From an uncultured Pseudomonadales bacterium (GTDB lineage Bacteria; Pseudomonadota; Gammaproteobacteria; Pseudomonadales; Pseudohongiellaceae): DNA of 64,000 nucleotides. The notes under the pieces were generated by a model. The model made no database searches, was not told the origin of the DNA, and saw only the letters and a list, made by a program, of their open reading frames with translations. The position numbers and the translations under genes are program-made. Where the stretch lies: assembly GCA_943789335.1 (NCBI GenBank), contig CALSTS010000003.1, forward strand, positions 1 to 64,000, read 5' to 3'. This document shows, piece by piece, positions 50,431-61,074 of this stretch (its first letter is position 1; each line of letters starts with the position of its first letter).

Positions 50431-50604
50431 CTACTTATTATTTATTTTATCTTCAACACAATGATTGTCATACTCATTAAGCTGATCTTGAAAATGATGC
50501 TTAGGTCGCTCAATTTGCTCTCTGAAATCACTACGCAACAACCAAACTATAAAATAGGCCAGTGCTAAAAAAATTGATGCAAATACGATGACATTAGTAA
50601 TCAT
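50431..50604 (-). CDS. CcoQ-like small membrane subunit
   Basis: 57 residues: MITNVIVFASIFLALAYF is one membrane helix, ending IVWLLRSDFREQIERPKH, then a charged tail rich in D, N, H and K. Its ATG overlaps the stop of the oxidase gene (TAATG), so it is translationally coupled. CcoQ/FixQ subunits have this size, one helix and a charged tail, and stabilise cbb3 oxidase. Sequence similarity beyond that is weak. Confidence 0.65.
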   Translation of the reverse strand: MITNVIVFASIFLALAYFIVWLLRSDFREQIERPKHHFQDQLNEYDNHCVEDKINNK

Positions 50605-53350
50605 TAGTTTACTCCCTCTGACGAATCATTATTACGACCACCTGCGTTAAAAAATCCTCGCAGGTAGTGAGTTACCGCCAGCATCTCATTAGCAGATAAG
50701 CGGTCATTCCATGGCGCCATAGATGAACCATCAATACCATTTTGTAGAACTCTAATGCTTTGGCTTATGCTGGGCCGCTTATTTCTAAAGTCCGTTGGCG
50801 CCACATCTAGTTCACTTGCAGCGAAACCATTACCGTCTCCTGCAATGCCGTGGCATTGTATGCAATTTGCAGCGTAGACCTGTTGACCTAAGATTAGTTC
50901 GTTTGAGTCAACTTCAGTTTCTGATCCTGTTCCGCTTAAAGAAAGCCCCTGCACAAAAGTCACTAATGCTGCTAAATTTTCAGGAGACTGATCTCGCCAG
51001 GCTGGCATAGCCGTTCCATCAATGCCATTCCATAAAGCATCAGCGATATTATTATCTGTATATTCATATTGCGTAAAATCAGCCGGCCGTGGTTCCAACC
51101 ATGCTGCTGCTAGGCCATCACCTTGCCCAGTTTCACCATGGCAGGTCGCACAATTATCCAACCAAAGTTGTTGAGCAATCTCGCTAGAAGCCGGCTCTCC
51201 AAAATCAGGAAACTCTCCTCTGGCACGGGTTTTATTAGGATGTGCATTTAACAAAGGCGCATCAAATGACATAAGTGCCCATTTATCTTCTAACACGAGT
51301 TCTCGTGCTGCTTTGTCTCCATCTGGCCAAGCTATTTCCCGCGCGCGGCCAAGAGATTCAATAAAAGCCAAAAGATCATAGGCTTCTTGTTTAGGCTTGT
51401 CTGGTGCACCATCAAAAAGAGAGCTATAAGAAGGCATTACGGATAAAGGCACTACAGTACGAGGAGAATATAAATGCAAAAGCTGCCAATCAGCACTGCG
51501 AGTTGCTCCAGCTCGGGCAAGATCTGGCCCTATTCGACGCGTCCCCCAAAGATGAGGAAAATCAAACTGCCCTTCCCATGCTAAAGTGGGCGCTCCAAAT
51601 CTGCGTATATCTGCTTCTGTATATCTAATTTGCTGAGTATGACAATAGGCGCAGCCTTCTCTCGCATAAATGGCTCTGCCGCGGATCTCAGAAATGGTCG
51701 GTTTGAGCACATTCTCGGGAGACATCAACGCAATTTGTTGATCAAGTACTTTGCCTGGCAAGACACCCAGTAAAATTACTGAAACAGCAAAAAAGCCGAC
51801 ACCAGCAAGCATCGCCGCAAAATAGGACATTCTTAGTACTTGCCCAGAAGATCCAATGCCAAGTTCTTGTGCAAAACTCTTTGATGCAAAACTAGGATGA
51901 ACGTCTGTCGCTTTTTGTTCATTAGCACCCAGTTCAATAGCCCTTGCTCCTGCTCCTTGAGGGCCGGTAACTAAGCCAATGAATAAGGCGATAAAGCCAG
52001 CTGTTATGGGAATAGCCGATAAAATGCGAATAAACCAATATGGCTTTGAGGCTTGCACGGACTCCAGCCATGGTGCACCGCTTAACCACAAATTGGCTTG
52101 AATGATGCCGGCAATAGTCAGATCAATAAACATAATGCCGATCCCAACAACTAACAGCCCAAAATGACCAGTTAAGCGCGGCGGCATTGTAACGAGCCCA
52201 AGATATTCGTTGCCATGCATGAATAATTCCGCCTATCGCAGCAAAGGTGGCAAAACCGAGCATGGCTAAATGTGAATGCGCAACCACCCAGTCAGTGAAA
52301 TGTACGGCCTGATTAAGGCTCATCTGAGCCTGAAACGAGCCCTGAATACTCACCAGCAAATAGAAAACAATGGACATGACGACAAATCGTAATCCAATAT
52401 CTTTTGGTATAAGGCCAGAGCCACGCAAAGACAGTGTCAGATTCGTCACAACGATAACCACAATAATTCCAAGCAAAGCCGATGCGGCAATGGAGCCCAT
52501 CTGAGCAGCCATAGGAATCACTGAGAAAACATAGTGATGAGTACCGTTTAAGGGATAAAGAAAAAATAAACCCCAAAAACCGAATATTGATAAGAAATGA
52601 CTAAAAATCGGCCCCCGCCCACTAACAGCAGGAATAACAAAATACAAAATGGCTAAGGCTAAGGGAGTGACGAATAAGCCAACCGCATCATGGATCCATA
52701 ACCCACCAAAAGCTGCGCTTTCAGCACCAGGAACCAGCTCAGGGATGATATTGCCCATAGGGTAAGCCAACAAAGTGAATACCAGCCCACCAATGATGTA
52801 CCAACTGGAAATATAGAGATCTTCCAGGCCGCGCCGAAAGAAGCCCGGTAAAAACTGTATTGCTGCCAGCAACAAACCAACAATAACAAAGGCATCAATA
52901 CTTAGCGGGAATTCAGCCCCACTCAATAGGCTGACTGAATCCTGCTAGAACCAACACAAAAGCCCGGCAATACGACAATGAAATTCCAAAGACCAAACAG
53001 CCAACGTCCAAGCAAACGACTAGTGACTTGCTTGCCCGTCAATATAGGAAACTGCGTGGTAGAGAAAAGCCAGAAATGCATTACCCAACCATCCAAGCAT
53101 AATCCCTTGCGTGTGTGCATAACGCATCCTGCCCCAGCTAAAAACTGATGATTCAGGAACTAAGTCAGGCAGGATAAACTGCAAAGAAATTACAAATACC
53201 AAAAAGCACAGCAAGAAACAGCGTGCCAATAGCAGCCATACTGTGGGCATAAACCAGCCGTGTATCAACTAGCTTATCCGTTGAGGATCCGATTGAAGAA
53301 CCCCTTAAAAAGCCAGCTGAAACCGATAAAGATTCTGATTTTGAACTCAC
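50604..53350 (-). CDS. cbb3-type oxidase, CcoN-CcoO-CcoP-like fusion, frameshifts in CcoN part
   Basis: One reading region of about 915 codons from GTG at 53350. The CcoN part has about twelve helices: YAHTQGIMLGWLGNAFL (low-spin heme His), GGLWIHDAVGLFVTP (CuB His), FLYPLNGTHHYVFS (CuB HH with the cross-link Tyr five residues before) and HFTDWVVAHSHLAMLGF (heme His). That Tyr and spacing are typical of cbb3 oxidase, not of NorB. It needs four frame corrections, near 53195, 53035, 52925 and 52165. From 52165 the frame is open to 50604. It finishes CcoN (MFIDLTIAGIIQANLW), then a CcoO domain (RAIYAREGCAYCHTQQ, VMPSYSSLF), then two more heme c domains (CATCHG, CIQCHG). No stop separates the three parts. 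Confidence 0.85.
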
Positions 53351-54088
53351 CCTACGGCTAATAGGCTGTACCCATATTCCTGTGCTCTAGTCGCTGCAAT
53401 CACACCGGCCGATATGAAGTGGAGCATTCGGAATTGCATTGGCAAGCAATTCTTCAAAGACATCATCAGCTGATGCGCCAGTCGCTCTTGCAATTCCCTC
53501 CTGAGAAAAACCGGGGTAGCATTCTCACAAATAGCAAATTGCACGCCTCTAGCAGCCATATTATCGATGGTTAAGACCTGGGAAAAATGAGATGCTCAGC
53601 AGAGTTTAAGACGTTAATTGCTGGCGCTTCTCCCGTTAGCGGGTCAGCATGTTGATTAACACTGTGAAATATCTCACCATATTTCTCCCAAACTGCATCG
53701 TTAAAAGCAAAGGGCGTTGAATTATGACGGAAACATACAATCATTGCATAATCTTCGTCTGAACCGGCATAGGCGCTATTATGAGCGTTCATAATATTGG
53801 CCGCATAAAAGCAAGCCATCGACCCCGCCCAACGCACTCGAAGTATCTACAAAAGCTCTGTGAATTCCAGGCAACTCATTAAGCCAGGCATCTTGGCTGT
53901 GACGCATAGGTCTGAATCTATTGCCCTCACCCCTATTTTGAGCATTAGCAGTTGAAGCATTAACTGCCAAGCCAGCAATAGCAGCGGTACCCATCACCTT
54001 GACTAAAGATCTACGTTCTATTTTATTTTCTGTATTGTCATTATTTTCACTATTCTCAGTGCTATCAATACTTTTTTGTGTTCTTCAT
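53347..54088 (-). CDS. Tat-exported DsrE-like protein, broken by frameshifts
   Basis: An N-terminal segment rich in N, E and D, then ERRSLVKVMGTAAIAG, a Tat motif, ending ASTANAQ. The mature domain reads FRPMRHSQDAWLNELPGIHRAFVDTSSALGG, then AANIMNAHNSAYAGSDEDYAMIVCFRHNSTPFAFND, and MAARGVQFAICENAT with a conserved cysteine, then SAGVIAATRAQEYGYSLLAVG. The last two segments follow the DsrE/DsrF-like pattern of sulfur-carrier proteins. Breaks lie near 54065, 53815, 53575 and 53500, most in homopolymers. Its stop overlaps the GTG of the oxidase gene by 4 bases. A role in periplasmic sulfur handling is inferred from the fold. Confidence 0.7.
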
Positions 54089-54375
54089 ATCAATCCTCGA
54101 GTAAATATCTTTAATGTATGAGCGAATTACATGCATTTTAGCGTCTTAATGCAAGCTACAAACAGCTCAAAGAGGCTCAACTTGCGATTTAAGTGTAGTT
54201 AATTTATCCCGCATCAAAGTATCTCATATTCTAATGAAGACAAACCATTAAGATATTGCATGAGAGTAGTTTTATAATGTCAATAATCCCTAATTATAGT
54301 AAGATTTGTGATCTTAATATTTTGTCAAAAAGCCATATTATAAAATACATAACTAAAAAGCACGGAGTTAGTTCA
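54089..54375. other. Divergent promoter region, DsrE-like and sulfatase genes
   Basis: 287 bases, AT-rich, between two divergent starts. It must contain both promoters. I see no strong palindrome or hairpin. Confidence 0.4.
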
Positions 54376-55860
54376 ATGTTGAAAAAAGTTTTACTAGTAG
54401 TCGCTGCACTTGGTTTGACTACACCAAGCCTTGCACAGGATAAACCTGATGTTCTGTTTATCGCCATTGACGACCTTAATGACTGGGTAGGAGTATTGGG
54501 TGGACATCCACAAACTAAAACTCCAAACATTGATGCACTAGCCGCCCGCGGCATGCTTTTTACTAATGCACATACACCTGCAGCAGCAATGTTTACCCCG
54601 CCAGAACAGCTATTTTATCTGGCATGAGCCCCTTTAACAGTGGCGTCTACACCCAGCTTGGTGATTGGCGCACAAACCCGACTTTTGATGAGATCAGCAC
54701 CCTTCCACGCTATTTCAGAGGAAAAACGACTATTTAACCTTGGGTGGAGGCAAATTATTCCATGCGCATACTTATGCCACTGCCGCTTTTGGCGGACAGC
54801 AAGATGTTACTGCCTGGGATGCTTATTTCCCATCACTCGAGCGTCAGTTGCCGGATGAAGTCTTCCCTCCTTCAAACCCCGAATCAAACAAGCTGCTGCA
54901 GGCAACGGTATCACCACTGGCCATTTTGATTTTGCCCCAACCATTACTACTGATGATGCTATGGGTGATGGTCAAGTCGTCAACTGGATTAGCCAACAGC
55001 TCTTGGCAGCACGCACAGGACCACGCTTTCTTTCTGCAGGTATTTTTAGACCACATCTGCCTTGGTATGCGCCTCAAAAGTATTTTGATATGTACCCTGT
55101 TGAAGACGTCATACTTCCAGACTATCTGGAAACCGACCTAAATGATGTGCCTGAAGTATACGCTGACTTAGCCGGTGCAGAGCCCGACCTGAATGAATCA
55201 ACCATGGATTGGATTAAAGAGCGCGGCACGCGTAAATGGCAGGAAGCCGTGCAAGGCTATATGGCCAGCGTTAGCTTCTCTGACGCCATGGTAGGAAAAT
55301 TAATCGACGCCTTGGATGAAAGCGGACAAGCCGATAATACAATTATCGTACTGTGGGCCGACCATGGTTTTCACCTAGGTGAAAAAGACAGCTGGGGCAA
55401 AATGACCTTATGGGATGAAACCACAAGAGTGCCCTTTATCGTTGTGGCACCTGGCGTCACTACACCCGGCTCTCGCTCTGATGAAGTGGTTTCTACCCAA
55501 AGCATATATGCCACTTTAATGGAATTAGCCGGTCTGGAACGCCCTGAATGGGTTGATGGCAGCAGCTTAGTGCCTCTGTTAGAAAACCCTGATATGCAAT
55601 GGGATGATGTCGCTATTACCACTTATGGTGACTACGGTAATTTCTCAGTTCGAGGTGATAAGCATCGCTATATAATTTATTCTAACGGTGAGGAAGAGCT
55701 ATACGATAATGAGCTTGACCCTAATGAGTATATCAATCTTGCTAATGACCCTCGCTATGCCGCAATCAAAGCAGCACTAGCCGCTAGAATTCCGCCAGCC
55801 GAGACACATATGACAGCCGTCGGTGGTATTGATGAATTGCAAAGAATAGAGGGTAACTAA
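54376..55860 (+). CDS. Exported sulfatase, iduronate-2-sulfatase-like, broken by frameshifts
   Basis: The start is the ATG at 54376 with GGAG 9 bases upstream. The signal peptide ends [19 protein letters not shown] and [24 protein letters not shown] lead to the active site near 54590. Correcting an extra A and an extra C there gives [12 protein letters not shown], the C-x-P-x-R sulfatase motif whose cysteine becomes formylglycine. A second broken zone spans 54720-54960 ([24 protein letters not shown]). From 54961 the frame is clean: [47 protein letters not shown], all characteristic of iduronate-2-sulfatase-type enzymes. About 490 residues. It acts on sulfated sugars outside the cytoplasm; the substrate is unknown. 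Confidence 0.87.
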
Positions 55861-55875
55861 GTTTTCCTTATCACA

Positions 55876-55904
55876 TAAAAAGGCGGCTATGAGCCGCTTT
55901 TTTT
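55876..55904 (+). terminator. Rho-independent terminator after the sulfatase
   Basis: GCGGCT (55883-55888) pairs with AGCCGC (55892-55897) around a 3-base loop, preceded by AAAAAG and followed by seven T. It ends the gene at 55860. Confidence 0.85.
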
Positions 55905-56007
55905 ATAAGCCACACCCTTCTGAAAGCAATAAATTAATAAAAATTATATAGTCTAAAAAACTTTAAGTATATCTAGTAACTTACTGATTATATTATATTT
56001 ATATAAT

Positions 56008-57570
56008 TTATATTGAGCGTAGTTGTGTGACCCTACTCATTAAGCCTTCAATGATGCCGCTTGCAGTTTCAGACTCCCCATCCAACAAGAGATTTGAGTT
56101 TTCATAAGGGTCATCAACAAGATCATATAGCTCCTGATGGTCATGCCAGCGGATAAGCTTGTGGCTGTCATCACGGATTGCAAATGCCCCTTCTTCAATG
56201 CCACTACCTTCATAAAAGGCATCTGCATACATATACTCCCTGATTGAATCTGCCGCTGGGTTATCAAAGTAAGGTGTCAGCGATATAGAGTCATGCACTA
56301 GATCTTCCGGGACTTCACTACCAGTCAATTCTATGAGTGTTGCAAATAAATCCGTGCTGTTCACCATAACAGCAGATTGCTTTCCAACAGGAACCCCAGG
56401 TCCGGCAATAATCAGAGGAACTCTAATTCCACCTTCATAAAGTGTAAACTTGCCTCGATCTGGATGAAAAGGAGGATCATTTGCCTCCCCGGTAGTGCCA
56501 TTATCACCAATCACTATGATGATAGTATTGTCTAATACCTCGTCACCGATGGCCTCAAACAAACGACCAATTTCTTGATCCATCCTGGCAGTCATAACAT
56601 CCAAAGCACTTCTATGATCAGCAGGCTCAATGCCGTTGCTATCAAGCCCTTCAACCTCAGGGATATGGTGTGGATAATGCGGCAAATTGAAGGCAAGCCA
56701 GAGTAACCAAGGACTATCATCATTTTGCTCACTAACCCAGCTAATCGCGTCATCTACTTTTTGTGTAGGTGTATATCCGGTGCGCTGCTCTATTACACCA
56801 TTTACATTTTCAAACCAACCAAAATAGGATTCAGGTTGATTCAGCATATTCACCGAATAATAATCAAAGCCAACATTACTTGGATGTTGTAGCCAGCCAT
56901 TTCGATTTTCCGCCAGATGCCATTTACCAATGGCTGCAGTAGCATAATCAAATGTAGAACTCCGCAAGATTTCAGGTAACGCGAGCTCATTAATATGAAG
57001 CCCGGTCCCTGTCGGGAATGGACCATCTGTCGGATCATCATCATTAGCAAAATAGCGCCGAAATTCACGGAAAACAGGTCCAAGATCTTCATACACCTCT
57101 AAAGGCTTATCTCCAAGACCTGTAAAGCTCGATAAATCTGGACTTCCATCCTCAGCTCGTTCAAGTTCTGGGTACTCCCCACCTATTCTTTCTGGTGTAG
57201 CCGTCCCGACCCCTGTACGAAAACCATAGCGTCCAGTTAACAATGTCGCTCGAGTGGGCGAACAGATAGGTTGTGACCAAACATTAGAGAAGCTGATCCC
57301 TTGCCGGGCCAAGCGATCTAAATTGGGCGTATTAGCGGGCTGTGAACCTATGCCAAATGAAGCTAATTGTTCCACTCCTAAATCATCTGCAATTAACAGC
57401 AAAATGTTAGGTGGCGTGCTTTCAGATACTAAGCCCACAGAGGCTGGGGCTGTTAGATCCTGCGAATTTTCTTCTTGCCCTGCACAACTTGAAAATAATG
57501 CGACCAAAATACAGAGAACTAGAGGATTATTTAGATGCAGTTTAAATATAGTTTGCAAAATCATTTCCAT
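56008..57570 (-). CDS. Exported sulfatase, arylsulfatase A-like
   Basis: 520 residues with an intact frame. The N-terminus LVALFSSCAGQ is a plausible lipobox, so it may be a lipoprotein. NILLLIADDLGVEQLASFG, ANTPNLDRLARQGISFSNVWSQPICSPTRATLLTGRYGFRTG contains the C-S-P-T-R formylglycine motif. IIIVIGDNGTTGEAND, HPDRGKFTLYEGGIRVPLIIAGPG complete the metal and substrate sites. It belongs to a different sulfatase family from the gene at 54376, with which it is convergent. Formylglycine needs a maturase that is not in the window. Confidence 0.92.
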   Translation of the reverse strand: MEMILQTIFKLHLNNPLVLCILVALFSSCAGQEENSQDLTAPASVGLVSESTPPNILLLIADDLGVEQLASFGIGSQPANTPNLDRLARQGISFSNVWSQPICSPTRATLLTGRYGFRTGVGTATPERIGGEYPELERAEDGSPDLSSFTGLGDKPLEVYEDLGPVFREFRRYFANDDDPTDGPFPTGTGLHINELALPEILRSSTFDYATAAIGKWHLAENRNGWLQHPSNVGFDYYSVNMLNQPESYFGWFENVNGVIEQRTGYTPTQKVDDAISWVSEQNDDSPWLLWLAFNLPHYPHHIPEVEGLDSNGIEPADHRSALDVMTARMDQEIGRLFEAIGDEVLDNTIIIVIGDNGTTGEANDPPFHPDRGKFTLYEGGIRVPLIIAGPGVPVGKQSAVMVNSTDLFATLIELTGSEVPEDLVHDSISLTPYFDNPAADSIREYMYADAFYEGSGIEEGAFAIRDDSHKLIRWHDHQELYDLVDDPYENSNLLLDGESETASGIIEGLMSRVTQLRSI

Positions 57571-57692
57571 GACTTAAAAAATAAATACCGGCAGCATCTG
57601 ATTTGTTTTTGCTGGAAACCCTGCCTCTAATGATAAATGCTATTTAAAACGCCTTTATATTCCGCATGCCAAATTTAGCTGAGCTGTTCGCT

Positions 57693-59087
57693 TTACAAAT
57701 TTTTGAGCACTTCATCAAGGCTTTCTTTAGCATCACCAAACAACATGCGAGTGTTTTCCTTATAGAACAAAGGATTGTCAACACCAGCATAACCGGATGC
57801 CATAGAGCGCTTTAGTACTATAGTTGTTTTACCTAGCCAGGGTTCCAGCACCGGCATGCCAGCAATGGGGCTGTCCGGATCATCCAATGCAGCTGGATTC
57901 ACAATATCATTGGCGCCGATAACTATACTTACATCTACTTTTGGGAAATCTTCATTTATTTCATCCATCTCATACACAATGTCATAAGGTACTCTGGCTT
58001 CTGCCAATAGCACATTCATATGGCCCGGCATACGACCAGCTACAGGATGGATACCGAAACCAACTTCTACTCCCTGTTCACGTAATATTCTGCTCATTTC
58101 AAAAACAGTGTGTTGTGCTTGCGCAACAGCCATACCGTATCCTGGGATAATCATCACTTTCTTGGCAGCGCTTAGAAGGTTTGCAACGCTTTCCGCATCA
58201 ATTGCCTGCACATCTCCGGCATCCCCCTGAGCCTGGCTGCTGCCCCCTCCGGTCGTAGTTCCAAAGCCACCAGCAATAACTGACAAGAACTTTCTGTTCA
58301 TGGCCCGGCACATAATATAACTAAGAATTGCGCCACTGCTGCCTACCAGTGCGCCAATCACAATCAATAAATCATTACTGAGCATAAATCCGGTGGCTGC
58401 CGCCGCCCAGCCTGAATAAGAATTAAGCATGGAGACAACAACAGGCATATCTGCTCCACCAATTGCCATGACCATGTGCACGCCAAAGAGTAAGGAAATT
58501 ACTGTCATGATGATCAAATATAGCTGACCATCGTCAACATTTTCAGCACCGGCAAATCTGAACATGAAATAAACCGCGGCTACCAACAAGATCAAATTAA
58601 GAAAATGTCGGCCAGGCAAAGTCAGCGGTTGCCCCCCAATTTTGGCGCTCAATTTTAAATAAGCCAATATAGAGCCGGAAAAAGTCAGGGCCCCGATGAG
58701 AATTCCCAGATAAATTTCTACATTGTGGATGGTAAGTTCAGCACCAGTATATTCAGTTGTATGATCCAGAAAAGTGCCAAATCCAACTATGACAGCTGCC
58801 AGCCCTACCAGACTATGTAATATGGCCACCAGTTCCGGCATTTGCGTCATTTCCACTTTCTTCGCCAGAATGAATCCTATCCCTCCACCAATCGCAATAC
58901 AGGCCAGCATGAGTAGATAATTTTCTGTCACTATTCCGATAATGGTGGCTAACAGGGCAATGGCCATACCAGTGATGCCATAATAATTACCTTTTCTTGC
59001 TGTTTCCTGATTACTGAGCCCGCCTAAAGCAAGTATGAATAGAATACTTGCGCCGATGTAGGCCATGGTCATAATTCCGTCAGACAT
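57693..59087 (-). CDS. pntB: NAD(P) transhydrogenase subunit beta
   Basis: 464 residues. The first two thirds hold eight or nine membrane helices of the proton channel. The C-terminal domain III binds [91 protein letters not shown] and [19 protein letters not shown]. It forms the inner-membrane complex with PntA that makes NADPH from NADH at the cost of proton flow. It follows pntA by 54 bases on the same strand. The frame is intact. Confidence 0.97.
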   Translation of the reverse strand: MSDGIMTMAYIGASILFILALGGLSNQETARKGNYYGITGMAIALLATIIGIVTENYLLMLACIAIGGGIGFILAKKVEMTQMPELVAILHSLVGLAAVIVGFGTFLDHTTEYTGAELTIHNVEIYLGILIGALTFSGSILAYLKLSAKIGGQPLTLPGRHFLNLILLVAAVYFMFRFAGAENVDDGQLYLIIMTVISLLFGVHMVMAIGGADMPVVVSMLNSYSGWAAAATGFMLSNDLLIVIGALVGSSGAILSYIMCRAMNRKFLSVIAGGFGTTTGGGSSQAQGDAGDVQAIDAESVANLLSAAKKVMIIPGYGMAVAQAQHTVFEMSRILREQGVEVGFGIHPVAGRMPGHMNVLLAEARVPYDIVYEMDEINEDFPKVDVSIVIGANDIVNPAALDDPDSPIAGMPVLEPWLGKTTIVLKRSMASGYAGVDNPLFYKENTRMLFGDAKESLDEVLKNL

Positions 59088-59141
59088 AGAGTACCTCTGC
59101 TTGTTTATTGTCTAATTGCATTCTTTAAAATATTTTCTAAG

Positions 59142-60704
59142 CTACTTTCTAAACATCTCTAACATTCGTTGTGTGACAGCAAAACCACCCACAATATTTA
59201 TGCTAGTAATAAGGATGGCGAAGGCAGCTAGATATTTACTGAGATCGTCAGGTGAAGATATCTGTAACAATGCCCCGATAATTATAATACTGCTAATAGC
59301 ATTAGTTACGCTCATTAATGGTGTGTGCAGTGAAGGAGATACATTCCAGATCACCATATAACCAATAAAACACGATAGGACAAAAACAGTGAAGTGAGAC
59401 ATAAAATCTGGAGGAGCAACTGATCCCAAAGCAAGCAGTAAAACTGCGCCTATACCAAACATTATTATCTGCTTGATGCCGCTTTTTTCCTCTACAGGCT
59501 TTTCAGTAGTTTTAATGTTTTCATTTTTAGTTTCTTTTACCAGAGCAGCCGCATGCAATCGAGGTGCCGGTGGCGGCCAGGTAATTTCGCCATCTTTGAT
59601 TACGGCACATCCCCTAATCACCTCATCTTCCATATCAATCTGCAATTGCCCATCTTTTTCCGGCGTCATATCTGTTAACAGATGGCGTAGATTAGTGGCA
59701 TAGAGTTGACTGGCCTGTGCAGCCAGTCGAGAAGCAAGATCGGTATAACCGATTAAGGTTACGCCATGTTTTACCACTACTTTATCTTTTTCAGTGAGCT
59801 TGCAATTGCCACCCATCTCAGCCGCCAGATCGACAACTACACTGCCGTCTTTCATGCTCTCGACCATGGCTTCTGTCCATAACTCAGGTGCTGGTTTGCC
59901 CGGAATCAAAGCAGTAGTAATGACGATATCAACTTCCATGGCCTGTCTTGCAAACAATTCCATTTCCTTTTTAATGAAATCTTCGCTCATTACTTTGGCA
60001 TAGCCTCCTTCGCCCGAACCATCTTCCTCATCAAAGTCCAGTAACAGGAACTCAGCATCCATACTCTCCACCTGCTCTTTTACTTCAGGACGAGTATCAA
60101 ATGCACGAACAATTGCCCCCATACTTTTAGCAGCACCAATTGCAGCCAACCCTGCAACACCAGCGCCAATAACTAAAACTTTGGCTGGCGGCACTTTACC
60201 TGCAGCTGTAATCTGTCCCGTGAAAAAACGACCAAAGTGTTGCGCGGCTTCTACTACTGCTCGATAACCGGCAATATTAGCCATAGAACTAAGGGCGTCC
60301 ATTTTCTGAGCGCGGGAAATACGCGGTACGCTATCCATAGATAGCACGCTGCCGCCTTGGGCTGCCAATGCTTTTAATAATTCTGGATTGATACCAGGTT
60401 GAATAAAGCTGATTAGCACCTGATTCTTATGAAGCAGTTCAGTTTCGTCGATTGCCAATTCCGGGTGGGTTTCTGGCGGACGAACTTTAAAAATAATATC
60501 TGATTTTTCCCACAATTCTTTTGTAGATTCAATGATTTCAACACCCGCTTCCTTATAGACTTCATCACTGTAATTGGCAGCAAGACCAGCTTTACTTTCT
60601 ATTGCAACCTCATATCCTAGCTTCCTGATTAGTTCAGCTACTTCCGGAGTAGTTGCTACACGTTTTTCGCCTTCACGAATTTCTTTTGGTATACCTATGC
60701 GCAT
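59142..60704 (-). CDS. pntA: NAD(P) transhydrogenase subunit alpha
   Basis: 520 residues. [26 protein letters not shown] is the canonical start. [32 protein letters not shown] is the NAD fold, and [32 protein letters not shown] belongs to domain I. The last 120 residues ([35 protein letters not shown] to MLEMFRK) carry four membrane helices, so alpha-1 and alpha-2 are fused as in E. coli and unlike the split pntAA/pntAB of many Alphaproteobacteria. It is the first gene of the pntAB operon. Confidence 0.97.
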   Translation of the reverse strand: MRIGIPKEIREGEKRVATTPEVAELIRKLGYEVAIESKAGLAANYSDEVYKEAGVEIIESTKELWEKSDIIFKVRPPETHPELAIDETELLHKNQVLISFIQPGINPELLKALAAQGGSVLSMDSVPRISRAQKMDALSSMANIAGYRAVVEAAQHFGRFFTGQITAAGKVPPAKVLVIGAGVAGLAAIGAAKSMGAIVRAFDTRPEVKEQVESMDAEFLLLDFDEEDGSGEGGYAKVMSEDFIKKEMELFARQAMEVDIVITTALIPGKPAPELWTEAMVESMKDGSVVVDLAAEMGGNCKLTEKDKVVVKHGVTLIGYTDLASRLAAQASQLYATNLRHLLTDMTPEKDGQLQIDMEDEVIRGCAVIKDGEITWPPPAPRLHAAALVKETKNENIKTTEKPVEEKSGIKQIIMFGIGAVLLLALGSVAPPDFMSHFTVFVLSCFIGYMVIWNVSPSLHTPLMSVTNAISSIIIIGALLQISSPDDLSKYLAAFAILITSINIVGGFAVTQRMLEMFRK

Positions 60705-61074
60705 AGTTCTTCCTGTGTTTTTATAGTGTTAATATGCGAAAAAAAATCTGTATCATTTAAAATTTATCAGTATTAGCTTTAGTATTGTAGGTGCGGGAAT
60801 CAATATCAATCAATACCTTATCCAATATTTACTTATACTTTTCATTGTTCCCGACTAGCTCATCACCTTTAAACCGAAATTAATTTAAATAAAGCGATTT
60901 TCCGTTTGAATAAAATATATTCGCTGGCAAATATATATGCTTAAACGTGAACATTCCAGTAAGTGATAGATATATTCTAATTGTGGTAAGTTATAGCTAA
61001 TTGTTAATACTGCACACAGATAAGAAGGTTTATCATTTCCTTATTAGTTCTTTCAGCTAAAACATGAGGTCAAC
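60705..61074. other. Intergenic region between divergent pntA and M28 peptidase genes
   Basis: 370 AT-rich bases that must hold both promoters. Several A/T runs and an imperfect ATATATT/AATATAT dyad near 60926-60946 are visible, but nothing I would call an operator or RNA. Confidence 0.4.
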
